Positions 35,131 through 43,000 are shown, numbered from the stretch's first letter. The stretch is 64,000 nt of DNA from Bacteroidia bacterium (GCA_022072225.1 JAJVIC010000007.1:62001-126000), one strand, 5' to 3'. Numbers and translations are program-made. Notes: generated by a model not told the origin, from the sequence alone.

Positions 35131-35466
35131 TTACTTTTTCAAAAGCCCTTCAACTTCACTTTTTAGAATGGGCAGGTAATTGACGATGATGTTCCATATC
35201 TCTGCATTTTCAATCTCATCATACCCGTGCGAAATTTTATTTCGGGTGTTTACAATTTTGCGGGCATGAGAGATTGGTATGTCAGGCTGCATATCCAACA
35301 GATTTTTTACTGCTTCCCCTATTATTTCAAGATTTCGTTCAACTGCATCCTGCAAGAGATTGTTGTTGTTGTAATTTTCAAACACCAGAGGTTTGCCAAC
35401 ATATTTTTCAATGTTGGTTACGCTTTCGTTTATGTCGTATAGGAATTTATAATACCTGTTATTCAT
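35131..35466 (-). CDS. hepT: HEPN-domain toxin (HepT-like RNase)
   Basis: About 111 aa, DUF86/HepT family. The HEPN catalytic motif R-x4-H-x-Y is intact (R75-NKIS-H80-G-Y82). It probably cleaves RNA when not silenced. In characterised pairs the partner MntA adenylylates the motif tyrosine. ATG at 35466 gives MNNRYYKFLYDI and overlaps the mntA stop by eight bases (ATGAATAA), indicating translational coupling. A start at 35487 is possible but would lie deeper inside mntA. Confidence 0.9.
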   Translation of the reverse strand: MNNRYYKFLYDINESVTNIEKYVGKPLVFENYNNNNLLQDAVERNLEIIGEAVKNLLDMQPDIPISHARKIVNTRNKISHGYDEIENAEIWNIIVNYLPILKSEVEGLLKK

Positions 35467-35767
35467 AAATTCTAACCTTGGTTTCATTAAGCTCTTTAAT
35501 GAAATAAGGGTTCTTCAATGAGTTTTCGGTTACAATATCTACATCACGATGAAGCAGCTTTGAAAGCGCATCTTCCAGGTCCCAGATACTTTGTCCTTTT
35601 TTGAGTGGGTCTAGTCCTTCAGCAAAAGCAATAAGCAGGTCTACATCGCTTTTGTTATTGAACTGCTCCGTGCAAACCGAACCAAAAGCATAAGCTCTTC
35701 TTACATTGTGCTCTTTAAGCACTTTTATTACCTCGGGCAACACTGCCTCTAACTGTGGATTTAACAT
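35459..35767 (-). CDS. mntA: MNT-domain antitoxin (minimal nucleotidyltransferase, MntA-like)
   Basis: 102 aa. The nucleotidyltransferase motif G29-S30-x10-D41-x-D43 is complete (FGSVCTEQFNNKSDVDLLI), with a third acidic residue probable in HRDVDIVTE. It is the antitoxin of the HEPN/MNT module, with documented relatives acting as AMP-transferases on HepT. It overlaps hepT and is transcribed first. The whole module lies between two near-identical hairpin repeats. Confidence 0.9.
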   Translation of the reverse strand: MLNPQLEAVLPEVIKVLKEHNVRRAYAFGSVCTEQFNNKSDVDLLIAFAEGLDPLKKGQSIWDLEDALSKLLHRDVDIVTENSLKNPYFIKELNETKVRIYE

Positions 35768-35795
35768 AACGCAAATTTATAATAAATTCGGTTTA

Positions 35796-35837
35796 GTCAG
35801 GATTGCATTCCGATAGCTATCGGAACCTGACCAACGG
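35796..35837. repeat. Hairpin repeat bracketing the HEPN/MNT pair, right copy
   Basis: GTCAGGATTGCATTCCGATA then GCTATCGGAACCTGACCAACGG. It differs from the left copy only at its edges. The two copies are direct repeats 718 bases apart, enclosing only the two-gene module. Confidence 0.85.
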
Positions 35838-35902
35838 AGTTGCTAAAGTAAATAAACGCAATTAAAAATTGCATTGTGTTTCAAGCGGCATTGCAATGAC
35901 GC

Positions 35903-37669
35903 TTAACGTGTGATTCGATTCTGATAGCCTAACTTTGTCATTACATCTTTAAATAAGCTCGATTGGTGTATTGGTGTACTTCTATTCTTTAAGAAATAAC
36001 CAGCATAAAAACTGAAATTTGCGTATGCTCCCATTATTTTTTCATCTGTAACATTTCCATTAAAAATAGATTTCTCTAAAATTTCTTTATGGAGAATTTT
36101 TGTTTGTTCATAAGAATGAATTATTTGATGCAAATTTTTACCATCTTCAAGAAATACCTTTTCATACTCAACAAAAAAATCAATGTGAATCATAACTAAT
36201 GAATCAATCGAATAAAATTTTAAATCCAATTTGTATATCTCCTTTTTAAATATTTGAGATAAATAATCATTTACACCATATAGTCCCCAATTATAATCTG
36301 TGTAAACGATTATTGGATATATTATAATTCTTTCACGAGTAAAACTTAGATTTTCAAACCTATTTATATTATCATGGAACATTTTAATTTGCTCTATTAA
36401 CTGAAACACTGCCTTTTTCTTGGCCTTTTTCTTGGCCTTTTTATTATCAAAAACCATTCTTTCATCAACAACTTCTTTTATTTGTTCAAATCGTTCTTTA
36501 ATTGTAAAATTTAAGGATTTAAATTCAATAAATGTTACATGATTTTCATTTCTCAAATATAAGTCTTGGTTTAATTTTTTACCATTATCAAATAGACAAA
36601 TAGTGTTATTTTTTAAAAAATATTTCTTGATAGTGTTCGCAAAAACAATTTTCTCACTAAACTTAAAACTCAAGTCTGATGTAAACGAATTCCATTGACT
36701 ATTATTATCTCCTTTGAGCGTGCATTTTATTCCAGAATTTTCAAAAAAATCATATTTAAACCCTTCATAAAGTTTATCAATTATAAAACTCCAATTAGAT
36801 ATAAAATATTTGCCACTTGAAGTTTTTAAAATAGGTTTCTTTTTAAAATTGATGAATCTAGTATTATTAATAAGCTGGTAATCTTTAGATGAAGTTTCAC
36901 CTATTGTCTGAACTAATCCTTGAAGTATTGTAAAGTGAAATAAGCTTTCCTGATTATAAAAAGCATAAAAGCTTTTCTGTTCCTTATTGTAACCATTATA
37001 ATATAGGCTAACTATATTTTGAAAGTACTCCTCATAACTATTCACTTTATTCTTCTTTAAATAGTTTTCACTATAAGGTTTATAGTCCTCATCATTTTTT
37101 AAAAAATCAGATAATAGAAATGCTTGATTCAGCGGCACAATAATTTCTTTTCTATAAGTATACTCATTCAATGGTAACATCATAGGCCACATATACCTTA
37201 TATATAGGTCTAAATAGGTCGATGGTTTTTCATGATTTATATTTTCAAGTTGTTTATTTTCAGCTTTTTCATTTAAAACAAGAATAGCCTTTAATATATT
37301 TTCTTCTTCCTCTGGAGTAAGTTCATTTATGTTACCATATAAAAAATTTGCAATAGCAATTTCAAGTAATTGCAACATTTGTGGCAATGGAAAGATTGTA
37401 ATTGTTTTGCCTTTTTTCTTATTTTTTTCTGCGTAATTTATTAGCCTAGTTACTGTCGGTATAGAATGCTCAGAGCCAAGTCTTTCAATCATCTTTAAGA
37501 AAAGATTGTAATCTTCCTTGGTGTCAAATTGGTTGAGATGCTTATTTGCATTTATGTGGCAAGCAAATCCAATGATTGTTTCGGTAGGTATATTCTTAAT
37601 TAGATGTTGAACTGTAGGTATATCTCCATCATATAAGTCTTTATATCTAGGATAAATAACAAAGCTCAT
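35903..37669 (-). CDS. AT-rich protein with a possible PD-(D/E)xK nuclease site
   Basis: 588 aa, cytoplasmic, no family recognised. Codon use is strongly AT-biased with many Asn, Lys, Tyr and Ile codons, unlike its neighbours, which suggests transfer. A possible nuclease core lies at residues 365-430: D369 in LNQDLYLRNENHVTF, then E382-F-K384 (FIEFKSLNF), then Q423/Q427 on a helix (VFQLIEQIK). This spacing fits PD-(D/E)xK enzymes. A Lys/Ala tract KKAKKKAKKKA (411-420) is coded by a 12-base tandem repeat. Residues 440-500 alternate beta and alpha (IIIYPIIVYTDYN). It is divergent from a 41-bp satellite and next to a toxin-antitoxin pair, a defence-like setting. The nuclease idea is inference. 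Confidence 0.6.
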   Translation of the reverse strand: MSFVIYPRYKDLYDGDIPTVQHLIKNIPTETIIGFACHINANKHLNQFDTKEDYNLFLKMIERLGSEHSIPTVTRLINYAEKNKKKGKTITIFPLPQMLQLLEIAIANFLYGNINELTPEEEENILKAILVLNEKAENKQLENINHEKPSTYLDLYIRYMWPMMLPLNEYTYRKEIIVPLNQAFLLSDFLKNDEDYKPYSENYLKKNKVNSYEEYFQNIVSLYYNGYNKEQKSFYAFYNQESLFHFTILQGLVQTIGETSSKDYQLINNTRFINFKKKPILKTSSGKYFISNWSFIIDKLYEGFKYDFFENSGIKCTLKGDNNSQWNSFTSDLSFKFSEKIVFANTIKKYFLKNNTICLFDNGKKLNQDLYLRNENHVTFIEFKSLNFTIKERFEQIKEVVDERMVFDNKKAKKKAKKKAVFQLIEQIKMFHDNINRFENLSFTRERIIIYPIIVYTDYNWGLYGVNDYLSQIFKKEIYKLDLKFYSIDSLVMIHIDFFVEYEKVFLEDGKNLHQIIHSYEQTKILHKEILEKSIFNGNVTDEKIMGAYANFSFYAGYFLKNRSTPIHQSSLFKDVMTKLGYQNRITR

Positions 37670-37774
37670 AATTATTTTACTTTTACCTCAAATATACCCC
37701 ATTTCCCACTCCAACAAAATTCAATATCCCTTTTTTCTTCTTCTTAAAACCCCTCCCCTTACCCCAACCCCCTC

Positions 37775-38201
37775 TGTAACCACCCCCACCTTATTTTGTG
37801 TAAAGATTTCCCCGTTGTAACCGTTACAACGGCTTTTCCAAAATCGCTACCCCCTCTGTGGCCACCACAACCACCTTTCCAAAATCGCTACCCCCTCTGT
37901 GGCCACCACAAGGTTAATCGGGATATGCCAATTCGTTCTGTGGCGGCCACAACCAAACGGGGAATAAGCCAACTCCTGTTGTGGCGGCCACAACATTAAT
38001 CTGTATTCAGCCATTGACCTTGTGGCCGCCACAAGGTCAATCTGTATTCAGCCACTCGCTCTGTGGCGGCCACAACCAAACGGGGAATAAGCCAACTCAC
38101 CTTGTGGCGGCCACAACATCAATCTGTATTCATCCATTCGCTCTGTGACGGCCACAAGGTTAATCTGTATTCAGCGATCGATGTTGTGGCGGATTTAATA
38201 G
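37775..38201. repeat. 41-bp tandem satellite with a conserved palindromic core, about 10.4 units
   Basis: Units start at 37775, 37816, 37857, 37898, 37939, 37980, 38021, 38062, 38103, 38144 and 38185, exactly 41 bases apart. Each begins with an inverted repeat, usually TGTGG-CGG-CCACA. Variant units keep the pairing: TGTGG-CCG-CCACA, TGTGG-CCA-CCACA and TGTAA-CCG-TTACA. The 28-base remainders fall into a few similar types (CAAACGGGGAATAAGCCAAC, AATCTGTATTCAGCCA). 41 is not a multiple of three and no frame is maintained. Confidence 0.9.
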
Positions 38202-38224
38202 TAAATAAGAAAAAGAGGTGCTGG

Positions 38225-38665
38225 AAAAATATTTTTTCAGGGTTACACAATAAAGTAAAAACGGCTGCGTTAGTATAGGTAGAGAGATGCTGAAACGAGT
38301 TCAGCATTACGGAACCGAAAAAAATAATTTGCATACTACACAATAAACTAAATAATGCTGCGTTACTATAAGTAGAGGGCAGAATAAATAAGGAGAAAAA
38401 AATATTTTAAAGGTTAAACAATAAATAAAAAAAACAGGCGTTAATAATTATAGAAGCCCTTCGTCCCGATAGCTATCGGGAACGCTCAGGGTGACAACAG
38501 AAAAAAATAATTTAAATGGAACACAATAATAAAATAAGAACTGCGTTAATAAGATATACAGGCATCAGATTACTGAGGATAATAAAAAAGAAAAAGAATT
38601 CCGCAGTACTGCGGAACAGTCTGCACAATAAATAAAAAACAACAGCGTTAATACTATTAAAGATC
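38225..38665. repeat. Five-copy interspersed repeat upstream of the 328-aa gene
   Basis: Five copies of a roughly 45-60-base element: ACACAATAAA (or GCACAATAAA, AAACAATAAA) at 38245, 38338, 38416, 38521 and 38622. Each is followed exactly 22 bases later by GCGTTA, then an AT-rich TAATANTATAGA-like tail. Each is preceded by an A-rich run and ATTTT. The copies are 78-105 bases apart, and the intervals hold other hairpins: GCTGAAACGAGTTCAGC, CCCGATAGCTATCGGG and the perfect palindrome TTCCGCAGTACTGCGGAA. Confidence 0.75.
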
Positions 38666-38733
38666 TGGGCGAATGCCCTCACTAAAAGGAAACTAAAAAA
38701 CAAGTTACAAAACAGAAAAACAAATCAATCAAA

Positions 38734-39720
38734 ATGAGCACTCCAGTTTTTTCATTCAGCGAAAACCCGTTCTTAAACGGTACAGTAAACAGCTACAAAA
38801 AAATGAACATCATTTCTGCCGATACCGACAGCAAATTGTATGGTCAGCAGGCAAATCCACTCATCGCCCCGGCATTTGCCTATTTCAATCCTTACCGGGC
38901 ACTCTATTCACAAAAATATATAGCATGGAAAAGTAAGCTGGCTGCCTACCACGGTGCTACAGCTTATGTATATATCTTGCTTGCGCAACTGAGCGGAGAT
39001 AAGATTGAAGAGTTTGATATAAAAATACAATTAGTTCACCGCAGAGAAACCCCAAGGTATATTGCACTGATGCCTGACTACCGAGGGCCATTTCAAACCG
39101 GTGAGATTGATGAGCGCATTGCAGCACTTGCCACGCTGATAGAAAACATTGGAAGTGAAGCAGCTCTTGCTGCTGTGAAAGCAGATATAATAGCTTTTCA
39201 TACCATAATTGCAGGTGCACGTAATGATCAGCAGGCACTGGAAGGGGAGGCAAACACAAAAAGTGCTGAGCTGGAGCATGAGCGTGTTGCCTGTGCACAG
39301 GCCATGTATGCAGTGTTAGGTATGCTAATGACCGTGTACAATGTTGACCCTTCACAAATAGCTGACTACTTTGACCTTGAAACACTGCGCGGGCATGTAA
39401 GCGATGTGGTGGACTTACTGTTTGATGGTCCTATCGGTGCCGGCCAGATAGTAAATGTGCTTAATCCAACCGTAACACAATACGAACCCGGTGTTACCCT
39501 GCGCATAAAGAACACAACAAGCGGTCCTGCTATTGGCGGCCTGTACTTCTACCCTGCCGATAATGCTACGGATGGCTGGACAGGGCTTGGCTACCAGCTG
39601 AACCCGGGCGAAGAAATTACACTTACGCTTAACGCTGCACAGTTCAGAGCATTCTTTAACGTGCAGAACCAGGGTCCTAATCTGCAGACGTATGAGGTGG
39701 AGATTATTTTGCCTGCGTAA
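38734..39720 (+). CDS. Unknown 328-aa protein downstream of repeat arrays
   Basis: No signal peptide or membrane segment. The N-terminus is MSTPVFSFSENPFLNGTVNS. Residues about 60-215 are largely helical (WKSKLAAYHGATAYVYILLA, IAALATLIENIGSEAALAAV, AELEHERVACAQAMYAVLGM). The C-terminal 90 residues look like a beta-sandwich (VTLRIKNTTSGPAIGGLYFY, NPGEEITLTLNAAQFRAFFN, YEVEIILPA). The C-terminus is repeated as a frameshifted remnant at 6630-6780. The middle loosely recalls the protein at 13560-14003. All three sit downstream of a satellite. I do not recognise the family and propose no function. Confidence 0.75.
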   Translation: MSTPVFSFSENPFLNGTVNSYKKMNIISADTDSKLYGQQANPLIAPAFAYFNPYRALYSQKYIAWKSKLAAYHGATAYVYILLAQLSGDKIEEFDIKIQLVHRRETPRYIALMPDYRGPFQTGEIDERIAALATLIENIGSEAALAAVKADIIAFHTIIAGARNDQQALEGEANTKSAELEHERVACAQAMYAVLGMLMTVYNVDPSQIADYFDLETLRGHVSDVVDLLFDGPIGAGQIVNVLNPTVTQYEPGVTLRIKNTTSGPAIGGLYFYPADNATDGWTGLGYQLNPGEEITLTLNAAQFRAFFNVQNQGPNLQTYEVEIILPA

Positions 39721-39728
39721 ACAGGTAA

Positions 39729-39803
39729 CGTCATTGCGAGCACAGCGAAGCAATCTCACTTTTAATAAGATTGCTTCTCCGCCTGAGGCGGATCGCAATG
39801 ACG
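39729..39803. repeat. CGTCATTGCGA dispersed hairpin
   Basis: CGTCATTGCGA and GCGAAGCAATCT on the left pair with AGATTGCTTC and TCGCAATGACG on the right. The internal palindrome CTCCGCCTGAGGCGGA interrupts the right arm. It follows the 328-aa gene by 8 bases. Confidence 0.8.
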
Positions 39804-39989
39804 AGAAGTATTGATATACTGTTGCTTTTTTCAAGTGGTTTTGGTTTAGCAACAGCACTAAGGGCGGCCCCTAAAAAACTTAACCCGGGTTGCACTTACA
39901 AAAAGCCCCTTAGCTCTGCAACGGCAGAGCGGGGGTTTACATATAACACAGTAAAAGAAATTAACGGGTCTTCTGCTGTGTTTAAAAGA

Positions 39990-40027
39990 AACCCTCGCTT
40001 AGTCCATGAAGCGGGGGTTTTCTTTTT
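39990..40027 (+). terminator. Probable terminator
   Basis: AACCCTCGCTT, loop, AAGCGGGGGTT and a T-rich run. A sibling hairpin with GCTCTGC-AACG-GCAGAGC and the same GGGGGTTT end is at 39903-39937. The 389-base gap from 39721 to 40109 holds only these hairpins and the flanking repeats; I see no gene. Confidence 0.55.
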
Positions 40028-40041
40028 GTCGTCATTGCAAT

Positions 40042-40102
40042 CGTCATGCTGAACTTGTTTCAGCATCTTATAACAAGACCCTGAAACAAGTTCAGGGTGA
40101 CG
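40042..40102. repeat. REP-like hairpin of the CTGAAACAAGTTCAG family (inverted orientation)
   Basis: CGTCATGCTGAACTTGTTTC on the left and CTGAAACAAGTTCAGGGTGA on the right. The arms are in the opposite order from the copies at 473 and 27949. It ends 8 bases from the cyclase stop. Confidence 0.8.
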
Positions 40103-40109
40103 GGGACAC

Positions 40110-41897
40110 CTATTTCACCTCCACAAAATACATCTCCACTTCACCCTTTCCTTTGGCTTTTACTTTTCCGCGCGAGGTGCACTTGAATTTCTTTTTCACC
40201 AACTCATACGTAGCACCTGAAATATTAATCTTGCCCGGCTCACCGCTGCTTTCCATACGCGATGCAGTATTTACGGTATCGCCCCAAATGTCGTAAGCAA
40301 ACTTTTTGGTGCCCACCACTCCTGCAACTACGGGACCTGTATGAATTCCTATGCGCACATCAAAAAAGTGTTGCTTCTTTTTCTGACGCTCTTTTTTAAG
40401 TTTGTTTAAAAACTCAAGCATTTCAATTGCTGCTTTAACAACATCAACAGCATTGGTTTTATTGGGTGTTGGCAAACCACCGGCACACATATAACTGTCG
40501 CCAATGGTTTTTATTTTCTCTACATTATACTTTGGCAAAATGCGGTCGAACGCACCAAAGATCATATCCAGTTCACTTACCAATTCTTCAGCAGAAAGTT
40601 TTTCGGCCTGCTCGGTAAAGCCTTTAAAATCGGTAAAGAGCACCGTAACCTGTTTGTATTTGCGCGGTGCAACTTTGGCGTTTTTCTTCAACTCTTCAGC
40701 AACCTCTGCCGGAAGAATATTCAGCAGCAACTCATCTGATTTGCGTTTTTCTTCGGCAATAACTTTGCTTTGCTTCTGAATTTTATCGTTACGCTTTTTC
40801 AGCTCTACGTTGCGCAGCTTGAAAATTTCTGCCTCTCTGCGGCTCTTCTCCGTTTCATAACCGGTAACCAGTTCATTCAACCGGTTGCGTGCCTCCTGAC
40901 TGAACAACTCATCGTGCAGCTGAAAAAATTTCAGATGGTTTTTGTAGGCTTCTTCATAGTCGCCAATTTTTGCATAGCTCTGCGAAATCTCTTTGTAGAT
41001 ATCTTTCTCCAGTGGCTTTGCATTAGAGTTGGCAATCAGGTCTAAAGCAATTTTCTGGTACTTAACCGCATTATTCTGGTCGCCTTTGGCACGATATAAA
41101 TTTCCGATATTGCTGTAGGTTGATGCAATGCCTTTGGTATCGCCAATGCTTTCTTTCAGCATTACCGATTTCATAAAATACTTCAGTGCATCATCGTATT
41201 TTCCTTGCTTTTCATACACCAGGCCAATGTTATTTGTAAGAAGCGAAAGGTTTTTTTTGTCACCTGTTTCTTCGGCAATTTGCAGAGCTTTTTTGTTGTA
41301 TTCAATCGCTTTGCTGTCGTTACCCGTTTGCCTGTGAATGTTGGCAATATTGCCCAACACCATAATCAGCCCCGAAGTTTCTTTCGCTTTGTTATTTATC
41401 TCCAGTGCTTTTTCAAAATACTGCAATGCTTTGTTAAACTCGCCCTGCACTTTATACAACACACCCAAATTATTATTAGCCGATGCCATTCCCTTTTTGT
41501 CATCAATCTCCTCAAAGATTTTAAGGGCTTTCATGTGTGCATCCAGCGAACCGTCCATAGAGCCTTTGCTCTTGTTCACCACTCCGCTGGCGTTAAGCGA
41601 TTCGGCCATCTGCTTTTTCATGTTCAGAACCGAATAGTAATCGCTGGCTTTGTGCAAATGATCAAGTGCAGCCGCAAAATTACTTTGATTGAAATAGGCA
41701 ATACCTAAGTTGTAATGACACTCGGCAGCGCCTTTTTTATACCCCTTTTTTTCGGATTGTTCTAAAGCCTGTTTTGATAACTCAATACTTTTTGCAGCAT
41801 TCTCCTGACGCAACTGTACTGCGCTTTTTATCAAATCATCAATACTGTTGTTTACTTTCTGAAGAACCGGTTTGGAATATTCTTTTTTTCTGTTCAT
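40110..41897 (-). CDS. TPR-containing class III adenylyl cyclase
   Basis: 595 aa, no signal peptide. Residues about 20-330 form seven or so TPR repeats (AECHYNLGIAYFNQSNFAAA and similar). A coiled coil spans 340-395, then the cyclase domain 412-595. Metal aspartates are D423 (LFTDFKGFT) and D467 (IGDSYM). The adenine-selecting pair is K463 and D536 (YDIWGDTVN). The transition-state residues are N543 and R547 (NTASRM). All catalytic residues are present, so it should make cAMP. The TPR part probably senses a protein partner. The gene at 42009 is divergent. Confidence 0.9.
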   Translation of the reverse strand: MNRKKEYSKPVLQKVNNSIDDLIKSAVQLRQENAAKSIELSKQALEQSEKKGYKKGAAECHYNLGIAYFNQSNFAAALDHLHKASDYYSVLNMKKQMAESLNASGVVNKSKGSMDGSLDAHMKALKIFEEIDDKKGMASANNNLGVLYKVQGEFNKALQYFEKALEINNKAKETSGLIMVLGNIANIHRQTGNDSKAIEYNKKALQIAEETGDKKNLSLLTNNIGLVYEKQGKYDDALKYFMKSVMLKESIGDTKGIASTYSNIGNLYRAKGDQNNAVKYQKIALDLIANSNAKPLEKDIYKEISQSYAKIGDYEEAYKNHLKFFQLHDELFSQEARNRLNELVTGYETEKSRREAEIFKLRNVELKKRNDKIQKQSKVIAEEKRKSDELLLNILPAEVAEELKKNAKVAPRKYKQVTVLFTDFKGFTEQAEKLSAEELVSELDMIFGAFDRILPKYNVEKIKTIGDSYMCAGGLPTPNKTNAVDVVKAAIEMLEFLNKLKKERQKKKQHFFDVRIGIHTGPVVAGVVGTKKFAYDIWGDTVNTASRMESSGEPGKINISGATYELVKKKFKCTSRGKVKAKGKGEVEMYFVEVK

Positions 41898-41913
41898 AAG
41901 TATGAAAAATAAA

Positions 41914-41945
41914 TTGTGCTTGCCGCTGCTTTCGTTTACTTTTGC
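41914..41945 (+). promoter_or_regulatory. Promoter of the lipoprotein gene at 42009
   Basis: TTG at 41914-41916 and TACTTTTGC at 41937-41945, with 20 bases between. Both parts match the Bacteroidota TTG / TAnnTTTG consensus. Confidence 0.7.
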
Positions 41946-42008
41946 AACGGATTAAACCAATTCATCTTAGTAAAGTCAAAAGTACCAAAATCACTAACGC
42001 GCAAAACC

Positions 42009-42878
42009 ATGAACAAGATATTTCACTCCGCAGCTTTGCTCTTTGCCTTAGCCATAGCAATAGTTTCATGCAACAACAATGATGATGAAAACGATGATTT
42101 AAATGCAGTGTACAACAATGCTGCTTCGCAAACCGCCTACAACGATGTGGTAAGCATTGGCGATGAGTCGGTTATTGACGATGATTTAAGTTCATTTAAA
42201 ACCGATGACTCAGAAAAAATTTCGGCTCCTTGCGCCACCATTACCAAAGACAGCAGCGGAACACCATGGACTACCACCATTGACTTCGGTGATGTAAACT
42301 GCCTGTGCAACGATGGTAAATACCGCAGAGGTAAAATTGTAATCAACCATCCGCCAGCAGATATGGCCCGCGATTCGGGAGCCATTTTTCATCACGAATT
42401 TGTTGAACACTATGTAAACGACAACAAAATGCTGGGGTATATAGATGTTACCAACCTTGGCTACAGCCCGCTTGGCGATCCGCATTTTAAATGGGATGTG
42501 GTAGGCGGACTTGAACTGGCTAATGGCGAAGGAACTATTGTTTGGGAAAGCCATCAGGTAAAAGCTTACCTGCAAGGGTTTAATACACCCAACACCCGTC
42601 TTGATGATAAAATTGCTATTCAGGGCGGCAGCAGCGGAGTTACCCAAACAGGCGAAACCTATACCGCTGAAATTGACTCGCTGGCGGCATTGAAACGCAA
42701 TTTTTCATTAGGCTGCCGCAAACACTTTTATGCAGGAACAGTTACCGTAACCCCGCAAGGCAAACCTGCACGTATTGTAAACTTTGGAACCGATAATCCG
42801 GAAGTGTGTGATGATATTGCAACCGTTACTGTAAACGGACAAACCTATACCATCAGTCTGGACGAAACTCACCAGTAG
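42009..42878 (+). CDS. Putative lipoprotein of unknown function
   Basis: 289 aa. MNKIFHSAALLFALAIAIVSC is a lipoprotein signal with lipobox cysteine 21, followed by an Asn/Asp-rich linker (NNNDDENDDLN). The body is beta-rich with several cysteines (SAPCATITKDSSGTPWTTTI, NCLCNDGKYRRGKIVI, GCRKHFYAGTVTVTPQGKPA). TTIDFG-x-x-NCLCNDG-x-x-R-G-x-I recurs in Bacteroidota lipoproteins without known role. ATG at 42009 is supported by the promoter and the signal sequence; the frame is open to 41916. Confidence 0.8.
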   Translation: MNKIFHSAALLFALAIAIVSCNNNDDENDDLNAVYNNAASQTAYNDVVSIGDESVIDDDLSSFKTDDSEKISAPCATITKDSSGTPWTTTIDFGDVNCLCNDGKYRRGKIVINHPPADMARDSGAIFHHEFVEHYVNDNKMLGYIDVTNLGYSPLGDPHFKWDVVGGLELANGEGTIVWESHQVKAYLQGFNTPNTRLDDKIAIQGGSSGVTQTGETYTAEIDSLAALKRNFSLGCRKHFYAGTVTVTPQGKPARIVNFGTDNPEVCDDIATVTVNGQTYTISLDETHQ

Positions 42879-42950
42879 TTTTAGCTCATTTTCAGGGAGA
42901 AACGTTTCTATATGAAGATTTTTTCTTAGTGAAAGACAGTTAATTAGGAT

Positions 42951-42988
42951 ACGATGGAAACGTTTTTAACACAAAACGTTTCCATCGT
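42951..42988. promoter_or_regulatory. Operator-like palindrome upstream of tetR
   Basis: ACGATGGAAACGTTTT and AAAACGTTTCCATCGT are perfect 16-base arms around TAACAC. The core half-site is GGAAACGTTT; another copy (AAACGTTTC) is at 42901. It lies immediately upstream of the -7 element at 43001 and would cover the -33 region. It fits autorepression by the TetR protein and control of the efflux operon. Confidence 0.7.
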
Positions 42989-43000
42989 TTCTTTTTTATA

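Noticed and set aside
37775-38201. The 41-bp array as a CRISPR array
   Set aside because: Only about 13 bases per unit are strictly conserved, the remaining 28 fall into a few recurring types instead of unique spacers, the first units degrade gradually and no cas gene is present.
39771-40052. Short open frame (LLLFSSGFGLATALRAAPKK) after the 328-aa gene
   Set aside because: It starts inside a dispersed repeat and runs through two hairpins and a terminator; no conserved features.
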